Part shown: positions 17,589 to 25,611 of the stretch, in pieces | Layout: each line of letters opens with the position of its first letter | Numbering within the stretch: position 1 is the stretch's first letter | DNA from: Bdellovibrionales bacterium Ga0074139 | Lineage (GTDB): Bacteria; Bdellovibrionota; Bdellovibrionia; Bdellovibrionales; Bdellovibrionaceae | Length of the DNA stretch: 64,000 bases | Direction: 5' to 3' | Assembly: GCA_001464795.1 (NCBI GenBank) | Contig: LNEB01000003.1 | Span: 124,001 to 188,000 of the forward strand | Notes under the pieces: generated by a model | Database searches by the model: none | Told to the model about the DNA's origin: nothing | Seen by the model: the letters and a program-made list of their open reading frames with translations, nothing else | Translations under genes and position numbers: made by a program

Positions 17589-18624
17589 GCCAGTTGACCT
17601 CTAGGCGTTGTTTTGCCACACGGATCTGGTTTCGTTCAAGGGCTTCCAGGCCCGAGCGTAAAATTTTATCACCGATCACGAATTGTTGGCCAAAGTTATC
17701 AATGAAATAAATGAGTTTAATTTGAATCCAGTTCTCGTTGATATCATTAGTATATCCAAAAGGCGCTGGAATGCCTCGAATATCAAAAAGTTGGCTTGCG
17801 GCTTGTTCAAGCACGTGAATGGCAAGCTTCGCATCGGAATCTAAAGCCACGCGAAACACCTGAGAGCGCATGATGGGTTGCTCAGGAGGGGAGAAATTAT
17901 TCAACTGCACTTGCGCCATCATTCGGTTGGGGACCGTGATAATTTCATCGGATAATCCCTTTAAGATCGTACTTCTCCAAGTGATTTCAATGACTTGCCC
18001 TGTGATCTTTTGAATTCCGCTTGGCATGATTTCAAGCCAATCACCGATTTCGTAGCAGCGATCGATCTGAAGACTGATTCCAGCAAATAGATTTCCCAAG
18101 GTGTCTTGCAGGGCAAGACCTAGAATAATTGAAAAGGCCGCAGAGGTCGCAAGTAAAGGCCCCAGTTGGATGCTAAAAATTTGCGAGATCATCCAAAACA
18201 GTAAAAGAATGGATAATAAAATCGTAAAGATATTCACTAATATAAGCGGAACACCAGATCTCGCTGAGCCCATGAAAAGATACTGCAGCACTAAGGTTCG
18301 GCAGGTCTTAACAAACACCACCATCCCCCAAATGAAAGTCAGTAAAGCAATGTAGGGAAGAATGCGCTCGCCTAAAGTGGATTCAATGCCTGCGGCTTCC
18401 GAGATCAATAAGTAAGCCCCAAGAAGAAGGCTTAGGATAATAAAATGATGGGTCAAATTGGTGTAGTGATTTTTAAGATTTTTATGTCTCTCTTCGCTTA
18501 GTGATTGCAAAAAGAAGCGGTAAAACAAGTAAGTCACAAGCGCCAAGGCGCCGAGCAAAAGGTAAGGCTCTAGGCCTAAATAATCCTGTAAGACTTTAAA
18601 ATTGATCCATTTATCAGATTTCAT
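17542..18624 (-). CDS. MscS-family mechanosensitive channel
   Basis: 360 aa. About four membrane helices occupy the N-terminal half; the last (pore) helix and its follow-on segment (ALQDTLGNLFAGISLQIDRCYEIGDWLEI) match the MscS pore and beta-domain start. Members open under membrane tension to release solutes during osmotic downshift. The 3' end overlaps ttcA by 47 bases. A divergent alpha/beta hydrolase gene starts about 110 bases away. Confidence 0.88.
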   Translation of the reverse strand: MKSDKWINFKVLQDYLGLEPYLLLGALALVTYLFYRFFLQSLSEERHKNLKNHYTNLTHHFIILSLLLGAYLLISEAAGIESTLGERILPYIALLTFIWGMVVFVKTCRTLVLQYLFMGSARSGVPLILVNIFTILLSILLLFWMISQIFSIQLGPLLATSAAFSIILGLALQDTLGNLFAGISLQIDRCYEIGDWLEIMPSGIQKITGQVIEITWRSTILKGLSDEIITVPNRMMAQVQLNNFSPPEQPIMRSQVFRVALDSDAKLAIHVLEQAASQLFDIRGIPAPFGYTNDINENWIQIKLIYFIDNFGQQFVIGDKILRSGLEALERNQIRVAKQRLEVNWHENQSGTQTGSTHSP

Positions 18625-18734
18625 AGGACTTTAGGTTCTGCTGAGATTTGCCCAAAGTCCAGTCTAGTTTTAGGCCCCTGGTTTGCTTAAGCTTCGAGTG
18701 TGTTCATTTTCAATTCATTTTTAGGGAGCTCTGC

Positions 18735-20219
18735 ATGTCTTTAATTGAGTCTGGTAAATATTGGATCCCAATCTTGGCCACTGTGTTGAGTTTTTCGACA
18801 GCCACTGCAAGTGCTCTCAACTGCCGTGCGACTGTGGGTCAAGTTTTTTACACCAGGGACACTGTTAATAAAAAGATCGATCACACGAATTTTATTTCCT
18901 ATCTTGGAGAAAAAAATCGTAAAGATATTTTTGGCCTTGTTGAAACCCAGTTCTCTGATCGCTTTGATACTCGGTTTTACTTTACTGGCACAGCACCAGG
19001 CACCAACCTCAAATCTAGCTTTCAAATCGATCCCAATGCAAAAGCGGTCTATGTTTTTTTTCATGGCTCTGGTACAGCGCAATCCTCAGGAAAGAATTTT
19101 TACGGCATTATGAACACTTTAGCTAAAATTGGTTTTAGCGCTGTGAGTTTTGATAAGCCCTTTCATGCCAACGGTCCCTTATCGCCCAAGTTTAATGATG
19201 CTGATTATTTCATAAACTGGCTGAAAAGTATTATCGATGAAGTGAAACTATCGGGAAAACCTGTTTATCTTGTTGGTCATTCCTTTGGTCCAGATGTGAT
19301 GGCTGAGTTAACGGCTCGTTTTCCTTTTTTAGTGGATGGAATGGTGGCATTAAGTCCTGCAGGATTTAATAAAACACTTAGTGATTGGTATCAAAATTAC
19401 ACAGCTAAAATGAAATTTGGTGGTGAAGTTCCTGTGAACGAAGCCGGTGGTCAGTGGGCGGGCACTGTTGGATCACAATTTCAATGGAGCAAAGGGACTT
19501 TAAAAGATCCCACAATTGTAAACCCCAATTTAAAAGTTCTGATGTTAAGTGGTGACCGCGAAGAGTATGTACCAGCACCAGTTGGAGGCTCTAAAAAAAC
19601 TCCTATCGGTCCTAACACTTATGACATTGGCAAAGCCTTTCAAGAGCATTTTAAAAACGCAGAAGTAAAAATTGAAAAGGGAATTGGACACTATATTTTT
19701 AATCATGTGGATGCTGAAGGTCACAATGTCGTTATGAAGCAGATTCTTCAGGTTTCAGGCCATGATATTAAATCAGTGAAAAAATACGTTGATGATTACA
19801 CTCTGCACGCAGGAAAACTACCCTATACTGAAAGAGCTATATCAAAGTATGCATTTGATGGAAACTTTAGAAGCTGGATCAATCGCTATGTGGGTGAAAA
19901 GGTTTTTAGAAACAAAATGAATTTTGGAAATGAGTTCTTAGCTAAAAATCTTTTTGATCAGTACGATTTATTTGCAAAAGATTATGAAGCAAAAATCGCT
20001 GAGTTTATCATCGGTAATAACCCTTTACTTGCTGATTTCCAAAAAGGAAATGCCAATGCTGTTGAGCAAGCTAGAAAATCATTCAAAGACCGGGCTAGCA
20101 CAGTTTTGACGGCTTTTAATGCTTATGTTGAAAGACTGCCAGAAGAGAAAAAAGCTGAAATATTAAATGCATTTAATTATCAGTTTCCAGAGGCCATCAT
20201 AAACTTGAAAAAAGAGTAA
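18735..20219 (+). CDS. Exported alpha/beta hydrolase
   Basis: 494 aa from the ATG at 18735, which has an AGGGAG ribosome site at 18723-18728; longer in-frame starts upstream are unlikely. A signal peptide ends near residue 27 (TASA). The hydrolase core has the oxyanion HGSG at 110-113, the nucleophile Ser183 in GHSFG, an Asp in the GDREEYVP segment and the catalytic His in GIGHYIF. The C-terminal 150 residues are mainly helical and unusual for the family; they may serve in binding. The substrate is unknown; an ester or peptide in the periplasm or outside is likely. Confidence 0.8.
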   Translation: MSLIESGKYWIPILATVLSFSTATASALNCRATVGQVFYTRDTVNKKIDHTNFISYLGEKNRKDIFGLVETQFSDRFDTRFYFTGTAPGTNLKSSFQIDPNAKAVYVFFHGSGTAQSSGKNFYGIMNTLAKIGFSAVSFDKPFHANGPLSPKFNDADYFINWLKSIIDEVKLSGKPVYLVGHSFGPDVMAELTARFPFLVDGMVALSPAGFNKTLSDWYQNYTAKMKFGGEVPVNEAGGQWAGTVGSQFQWSKGTLKDPTIVNPNLKVLMLSGDREEYVPAPVGGSKKTPIGPNTYDIGKAFQEHFKNAEVKIEKGIGHYIFNHVDAEGHNVVMKQILQVSGHDIKSVKKYVDDYTLHAGKLPYTERAISKYAFDGNFRSWINRYVGEKVFRNKMNFGNEFLAKNLFDQYDLFAKDYEAKIAEFIIGNNPLLADFQKGNANAVEQARKSFKDRASTVLTAFNAYVERLPEEKKAEILNAFNYQFPEAIINLKKE

Positions 20220-20297
20220 TCGCTTTAAGTCTAGTTTTTCAAGGCTTGGGTCCTAAATCGTGGTCCCCAGAACTAGTCGATTTTCATTGGATAGCTC

Positions 20298-21650
20298 ATG
20301 CTGGCCACTATGCTAATTTTAACTTTGTTTATTGCACTTCAAGGTTGGGCCCATTCATCGGCCGTTACGCAGGCGGTTCAAAAGCTTGAGAGCCACTCAC
20401 AATGTCAGGATTTAGAAAGTTTTTTTTGGTCAGAAACCCATCAGCTGATTTTAGAAAATACGATGGGTTTGGATTGGCAGAAATTAAAAGCGGCTTTTCA
20501 AAACTCGGAAGCTGAAAGAGTTCAAAATCTTTCCTATGCATTTGATTTATTTCAAAAACATTTAACTTCTTCCTTTTTTAAATTAGAAAAATCCCAGCAA
20601 CTCGAAATTTGGTCACAATTAGAATTGGGAATTGATACCAGCGCTCAACTGGGTCCACTGATCAAAGATCTTAAAAACCTCATGGAAAATTTAAAACAAA
20701 AAAATCTAAAAAATTGTATTCAGCCCTTTCAAGCCCCAAGAGCATCAGTCAATCTCTCTGAGGGGGCTAAAAAAGTCATGAGTGTGATTTATCAATCTTG
20801 CGAAGCTGTTAAGCTTGCCCCGCTGGATGATCAAGCTGCTTACATGGAAGGTGTGTCCGTCATCGGTGATCATTCTGACGGTGTGGGGAAGGTGCGAAAA
20901 ATTGCAAGCCTTCCATTGGTGCAAAAGACTCATCCGTATTTAAGAATACAAAATAATGAATCCGGATGCTTTCCCGTTAATGATAAGCCCGTGATTTATG
21001 ACTACGGGGGAAAACCCAGCTACCGATCAGCTGCCGGGTTTGAAATTGATTTGTTTAAAAACGCAGGCAGCGGAGGAAGAGAGCTGGGTCTGGATTGCTC
21101 GGCCTTGGTGGTGGCAAGTCTTGGCATTCAAGGTTTAAGATTAAAACCCAATGAGGACATGACCGCCCGAAACACGGCGGCTTTTGGCACAGCGACTTTA
21201 ATAAAATCTCCGGATTACTTTCCGTGCTTGGATTATGTGACCATCGGGAAAAATGAGGCTCCACTTTTGCCAGGTGATATTGTGACTGTTCAAGGTCACA
21301 CCTTAATCATAGATGAAACGGGCCAAGATCCTATGGGGTTATCATCAGTGACCAATGAAAAAGCCTGCTCACAAATTTCCGTGGATCAGATGGATTTCAA
21401 AGTTTTACATAGCTCTCCGGGGTGGGGAAGTGTGGGCATAGCAAGGATGGAAGGCCGGGATTATTTAAAAACATCGACCAAAATGCGAGCTGGAATTTTA
21501 AAGTATGCAAGAAATCATTGTGTCCTGAATTTTCAAAATAAAATTTTAAAGCCTAAATACACTGATGTTTCCATCACTCGGCACGGGAAAACAACCGAGT
21601 GTTTAGGAAAGTCTTTGACTTTGAATCATCAGTCTTGCGTTAGAAGTTGA
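20298..21650 (+). CDS. Exported NlpC/P60-like cysteine hydrolase
   Basis: 450 aa with signal peptide (cleavage after about residue 18, GWAHS). The first 250 residues are helical. The C-terminal part has the NlpC/P60-type Cys in LDCSALVVASL (Cys267) and the pattern LLPGDIVTVQGHTLIID with His334, the usual Cys-His arrangement of cell-wall amidases and endopeptidases. A peptidoglycan substrate is therefore likely but not shown. It follows the hydrolase gene by 78 bases and precedes another exported protein. Confidence 0.72.
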   Translation: MLATMLILTLFIALQGWAHSSAVTQAVQKLESHSQCQDLESFFWSETHQLILENTMGLDWQKLKAAFQNSEAERVQNLSYAFDLFQKHLTSSFFKLEKSQQLEIWSQLELGIDTSAQLGPLIKDLKNLMENLKQKNLKNCIQPFQAPRASVNLSEGAKKVMSVIYQSCEAVKLAPLDDQAAYMEGVSVIGDHSDGVGKVRKIASLPLVQKTHPYLRIQNNESGCFPVNDKPVIYDYGGKPSYRSAAGFEIDLFKNAGSGGRELGLDCSALVVASLGIQGLRLKPNEDMTARNTAAFGTATLIKSPDYFPCLDYVTIGKNEAPLLPGDIVTVQGHTLIIDETGQDPMGLSSVTNEKACSQISVDQMDFKVLHSSPGWGSVGIARMEGRDYLKTSTKMRAGILKYARNHCVLNFQNKILKPKYTDVSITRHGKTTECLGKSLTLNHQSCVRS

Positions 21651-21740
21651 GCTAAGTCGGACCTTGCCGCTTTTTTTTGTCGCGCTTGGGTCACTTTCCT
21701 TGCTATTCTAAGAGCTAAGTTAATAGGCAAAGGATGGTCT

Positions 21741-23486
21741 ATGCGCGCAAAAAGTCTGATTATTTCCATATCAATGGCGTCGATGGTTTTTCAACCTTTG
21801 GCAATGGCCCAGCAAAACAAACAGCAAGCTCAGCAAAGCTTAAAAGAATTTGTCAGAGTTTACCAACCCAAGGGTAAGCCAGTCACAATGAAAAAGTTTT
21901 GGGATCAAAACAAAAAAAACTTCAATCCCTACTGGCAAAAAGCTTTTTACCCATCAGTGGAATTACAAAAAAATAACAAGCTTCCTAAAATGGAAGTGAT
22001 TGATATCAAAGGTCCCCAGGGCACATCATCCGAGCGAATGATTTTAGATATCGACGGAAAAACAGTGTCCGTGGAATTTCTAGGCGGAGAAGAAAAGTTT
22101 GCTAGAATTAATAACATCATTATTTCCTACGCTGATTTTTATTATGTGACCGGCATGCTTGAGAAATTATCCAAAGACCCGGTGTTAGCCGCTGAAAATA
22201 AAAAGTTAGAAAATCAGATCTTAGCCAAATCAGCCACGCCAAGCTATGAACAGTATAAAAACATGACGACGGCGCAAAAGGCCGAATTTTTGCTTATGAC
22301 CAGACTTGCAGGAGAGGCTGCAACAGAAGCTTTGCTAATTAGTGCCAATGCTGAAAATCAAAAGACTTCGTTTTTCATGGAAACTTTTTTACCTAAAGCT
22401 TTTGCCAGTGCTGTAGGTCTTCCTTGTTTAGTGGGTGGTTACGAAGGAAAAGTTGTTAGACAATCGGGCCGCACCTTTTGTGATCCTAAGTCAGGCATTG
22501 AAGCTTTTAAAAAAGATTATCCTAAGCTAGCTGCAAAAGTCAGCTGTAAGGGGAATAATACCTTTGGCTGTCATCCCGTTAATTTCCCAAGAAGCAATGA
22601 CACTTGTTTCAATGGAAGCAACCGACTAGAAATGCAAGAGATGACAAGTAGCTGCGGATCGAGCTCTCCTTATAAGTCCAAACAAGACCAAGCGAACCTT
22701 GTTATGGCCTATCAAAAGCTTTTAGGCCAAGACACAAACGTTGAGCTTGTGGATGGAAAAGTAAAAGATAAAGAAACCTATGATAATATTGTTGTTCCTT
22801 ATATGAACACATTTAAAGCGGTTAACGATGCAGCTTACAATAATGTTTGTACAACTGAAAATATTGCCAAAGTAAAAACAGTTGATAAAAAAATTGAATC
22901 GGCATGTACGGCTTTAAAAGATCGTAAGCTTGATCTTGAATTATTCGTAGCCTCTGTCAGTCCCGGAGCTCCACCAGAAGTAGCTCCACCGCCGCCAATG
23001 GCGGGTGGTGACAATTGCACCACAGAAAAAAATGAGCCCGGCAAAAAAGATAAAGACGGAAAATGTATTCCACTGGTTGTGTCAGGTCCTGGTACTGGAT
23101 GCGTTGACGGTGTCGCTGTTCAAAAAGGTGATATGTCAGTGGGTAAGGGCGGATCCATTGATTGCCCAACTCCTGCAGCGACAACAAGATTGCCAGGCAC
23201 TGCTGGTCCTGCAGTTAGAAAGAAAGAAGATAAGGGTTGGTTCGGTGGATTTTTTAACACGACAGCTGGTATGTTGGTCTTAGGTGGTGGTATTTCTTTA
23301 ATTCTCGCCGGTTTATATAATAAGTGGTCGAAAGACGGCATTAACGTTTCTCCACCGATTGCAGCAGCCCCTCCGGCAGCTCCACCTTTACCAACCGCAC
23401 CGCCGCAGCCGACTAATCCTGCACCGCCAGCACCCATCGAAGGTGGAGTGGGAACAAATAATGCGCCAGCTGGTGGTCAGAGATAA
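21741..23486 (+). CDS. Exported protein with C-terminal membrane helix and proline-rich tail
   Basis: 581 aa with signal peptide (about 1-23, ending in AMA). The large middle domain has paired Cys (for example CLVG, CDPK, CKGNN, CHPVN, CFNG, CGSS) that probably form disulfides in the periplasm. A single membrane helix (GMLVLGGGISLILAGLYNKW) follows near 510-530, and the protein ends in a proline/alanine-rich tail. No family is recognised. The stop codon and the RDD gene's start overlap as TAATG, so the two products are made together and may form a membrane complex. Confidence 0.65.
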   Translation: MRAKSLIISISMASMVFQPLAMAQQNKQQAQQSLKEFVRVYQPKGKPVTMKKFWDQNKKNFNPYWQKAFYPSVELQKNNKLPKMEVIDIKGPQGTSSERMILDIDGKTVSVEFLGGEEKFARINNIIISYADFYYVTGMLEKLSKDPVLAAENKKLENQILAKSATPSYEQYKNMTTAQKAEFLLMTRLAGEAATEALLISANAENQKTSFFMETFLPKAFASAVGLPCLVGGYEGKVVRQSGRTFCDPKSGIEAFKKDYPKLAAKVSCKGNNTFGCHPVNFPRSNDTCFNGSNRLEMQEMTSSCGSSSPYKSKQDQANLVMAYQKLLGQDTNVELVDGKVKDKETYDNIVVPYMNTFKAVNDAAYNNVCTTENIAKVKTVDKKIESACTALKDRKLDLELFVASVSPGAPPEVAPPPPMAGGDNCTTEKNEPGKKDKDGKCIPLVVSGPGTGCVDGVAVQKGDMSVGKGGSIDCPTPAATTRLPGTAGPAVRKKEDKGWFGGFFNTTAGMLVLGGGISLILAGLYNKWSKDGINVSPPIAAAPPAAPPLPTAPPQPTNPAPPAPIEGGVGTNNAPAGGQR

Positions 23487-24052
23487 TGAATATGAATCAA
23501 GATCCAAAACCCCAACCAGAAAAAAATAGGGACATCGACTCGGTCACAAAAGTCTTTGATCCCCATCGTTGGCTTTTGGATTTTGAGCAAGATAAGCCTC
23601 TTAAAAAAGCCTCTCCCAGCGGTCCACAAAAACGCAGAACCAATGATGAAGTGATGCTGTGGAATTTAGTGTCTGCTGTGGTGGATCTTTTATTTGTGTC
23701 GATTTTACTTGTGGGTTTTATGTGGGGTCTTGGCCAACTTTTACAAGTTTCTGTTAAAGGGGCTTTGATGAATCTTTGGCAAATCAGCCAAGGCGGAACC
23801 CTAGGTTTAGTGTTAAGTTTTTTTTGGGTTTATTATGTGGCAATGCCAGCATTGCTTGTTTACACCCCCGGGCAGTGGGCGTGCCAGATCACCCGAACGC
23901 CTGAGGTTTTAACCTTTCGCTGGGTGGTGAGATCCACTTTAAGATTACTTGCCATGGTGATGACGGGCTTTGTGCTGATTCCATTGTTTTCGTGGGCCTC
24001 CGGTCAAGATTTAGAAGGTCAATTGACCGGTCTTAAGATTTACACAAAGTAA
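23486..24052 (+). CDS. RDD-like membrane protein
   Basis: 188 aa. A charged cytoplasmic N-terminus (1-45) is followed by membrane segments at about 60-85, 105-125 and 155-175. The YTPGQWACQI segment followed by WVVRSTLRLLA resembles the degenerate RDD pattern (aRDxxxGxxlGxxxxGxxV and later R). The function of RDD proteins is mostly unknown; transport or lipid roles have been proposed. It is translationally coupled to the preceding exported-protein gene and overlaps the 3' end of the convergent methyltransferase by 20 bases. Confidence 0.6.
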   Translation: MNMNQDPKPQPEKNRDIDSVTKVFDPHRWLLDFEQDKPLKKASPSGPQKRRTNDEVMLWNLVSAVVDLLFVSILLVGFMWGLGQLLQVSVKGALMNLWQISQGGTLGLVLSFFWVYYVAMPALLVYTPGQWACQITRTPEVLTFRWVVRSTLRLLAMVMTGFVLIPLFSWASGQDLEGQLTGLKIYTK

Positions 24053-25127
24053 ACAAACTTAAAACTTCCATATGTGTCGTCTGTGGGAACTGATCCACGA
24101 TGATGAGTTCCTGAAGTGAATAGCCAAGATTATTCAGATGCTGAGTATCCAATGCTAAGGTTTCTGGGTAGCAGGACATATAAATAATGGAATCTGATGT
24201 GACATCGGATTTTAAAAGTTCCCCCACACCGTTTCGGGCCGGATTTAAAAGTAGCAAATCATAATCGGATAATTTTAAATCGGTGGATTTTCTATAATCA
24301 CCACGGCGTAAATCAATCCGCTGACCCAAGCCTAAAGATTCCACGTTTTTTGTTAAGGCCTGAAAAGATAGCCCATCAAACTCAAGGGCTGTTAATTTTG
24401 AATTTTTATAAGCTAAAGCGGGGAAAGTGAGGTTTCCAATGCCTGAGCCAAACTCTAAAATGTTTTGTGGTTTTAAAGTTTCACACCAGTTTTCAATTTT
24501 TTCTGTGATCCAGGCGTTACTGATATGACTGGGCTGAGTGAAGCTAGCAACAGTACTAAGCAGTGGGATTTTTTTATGTTCAAACACTGTTTCTGACCAG
24601 TGATGAAACTGGGGCTGACCGATACCAAGTTCGCCTGAGGGTTTTTGATAAAGAGCTTTATGGCGTTGACCCATTTCCACATGACCTATTTCTTGAAGGG
24701 CCAGCAAATAATCCCTAGATTGCAAAAGATCTTTAATGTTTTCATTGGAAAAATCCAGCCAAAAACCAATTTCTTCTTGGGGGCTGACACGAATGCGAAA
24801 AGATCCCTTGCTGATGGGTGGTTTGAGATTTCTAAATTGATTCAGCGCTAATTGCAAAGAATCTGATAATTGAAGACAGATGGGAAGATCCTCAATTTTT
24901 CGCGTGATGTGTGAATAAAGACCGAAGTTGTGATTATCAAAGACAAAATCAAGACGTGACCTGAGTCCGTGAGTTCCAAAACTTTGAAATTGTATTTCTG
25001 GTAAAGTGTGACTTGTTAAAAGATTTCTAAGTGTGGCAATTTTTTGATTTTTTTGTGTTTCATAGCTGGATAAAATGGCATCACAGCCAGAACAGACGTG
25101 GGAATACTGACAAAGAACTGGATCCAC
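24033..25127 (-). CDS. RumA/TrmA-family RNA (uracil-5-)-methyltransferase
   Basis: 364 aa. Cys6, Cys12, Cys15 and Cys84 follow the C-x5-C-x2-C-xn-C [4Fe-4S] pattern of RumA (RlmD). The SAM-binding motif is LEFGSGIGNLTF, LNPARNGVG is the active-site motif, MSCYPETLA holds the catalytic Cys, and TTHMEVLSLF ends the domain. It methylates uracil C5 in rRNA or tRNA. The N-terminal TRAM domain of RlmD is absent, as the protein starts at the Fe-S motif, so the exact target is uncertain. It overlaps the RDD gene convergently and is divergent from the next small gene. Confidence 0.85.
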   Translation of the reverse strand: MDPVLCQYSHVCSGCDAILSSYETQKNQKIATLRNLLTSHTLPEIQFQSFGTHGLRSRLDFVFDNHNFGLYSHITRKIEDLPICLQLSDSLQLALNQFRNLKPPISKGSFRIRVSPQEEIGFWLDFSNENIKDLLQSRDYLLALQEIGHVEMGQRHKALYQKPSGELGIGQPQFHHWSETVFEHKKIPLLSTVASFTQPSHISNAWITEKIENWCETLKPQNILEFGSGIGNLTFPALAYKNSKLTALEFDGLSFQALTKNVESLGLGQRIDLRRGDYRKSTDLKLSDYDLLLLNPARNGVGELLKSDVTSDSIIYMSCYPETLALDTQHLNNLGYSLQELIIVDQFPQTTHMEVLSLFTLCKS

Positions 25128-25161
25128 TTCATGGCCCTCATTACTGCATAATTAAAGATAT

Positions 25162-25557
25162 ATGAAATACCTGATCTTTTTCTATTTTGTAAGCTCAATT
25201 GCGGTCGCCACTGAAACCTTGGAATTTAATTATATCACCAACGATGGCGGCATTTATTTAGACTGTGAGCATAAAGTCAAACCCACCGAGCCTGATTTTT
25301 TTTCTGTGGTGTGCGGTAAAGATTTAGCCATGGAGAAAAAATTTGAAGCTAAATTTCGTGTCAGACCCATTAATACGGGAACCCAACCCACCTATGAAGT
25401 GATTTACTGGGTCACTGACAGAAATCAAAAAGAGCGCATCGATCATAACTCGACTGTTTGGCTAAGACTTAGTAAAGGCTCTATTTTAGATGTGGTTCTG
25501 CATCAAGATTTAGAAAATGCCTATTCAGCCTTAGAGGTTCGCTACAAGGGCGGCTGA
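25162..25557 (+). CDS. Small exported protein of unknown function
   Basis: 131 aa with signal peptide (about 1-16). The mature domain is beta-rich, with two Cys (LDCEH and SVVCGK) that could form one disulfide. No family is recognised. It lies between the RNA methyltransferase (divergent) and the peptidase gene (same strand, 54 bases to its ATG). Confidence 0.6.
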   Translation: MKYLIFFYFVSSIAVATETLEFNYITNDGGIYLDCEHKVKPTEPDFFSVVCGKDLAMEKKFEAKFRVRPINTGTQPTYEVIYWVTDRNQKERIDHNSTVWLRLSKGSILDVVLHQDLENAYSALEVRYKGG

Positions 25558-25611
25558 TTGCGCTAAGCGTTTTCTATAGCAGATGAGGCTATCTGTGCTA
25601 GCTTGGCCTGC

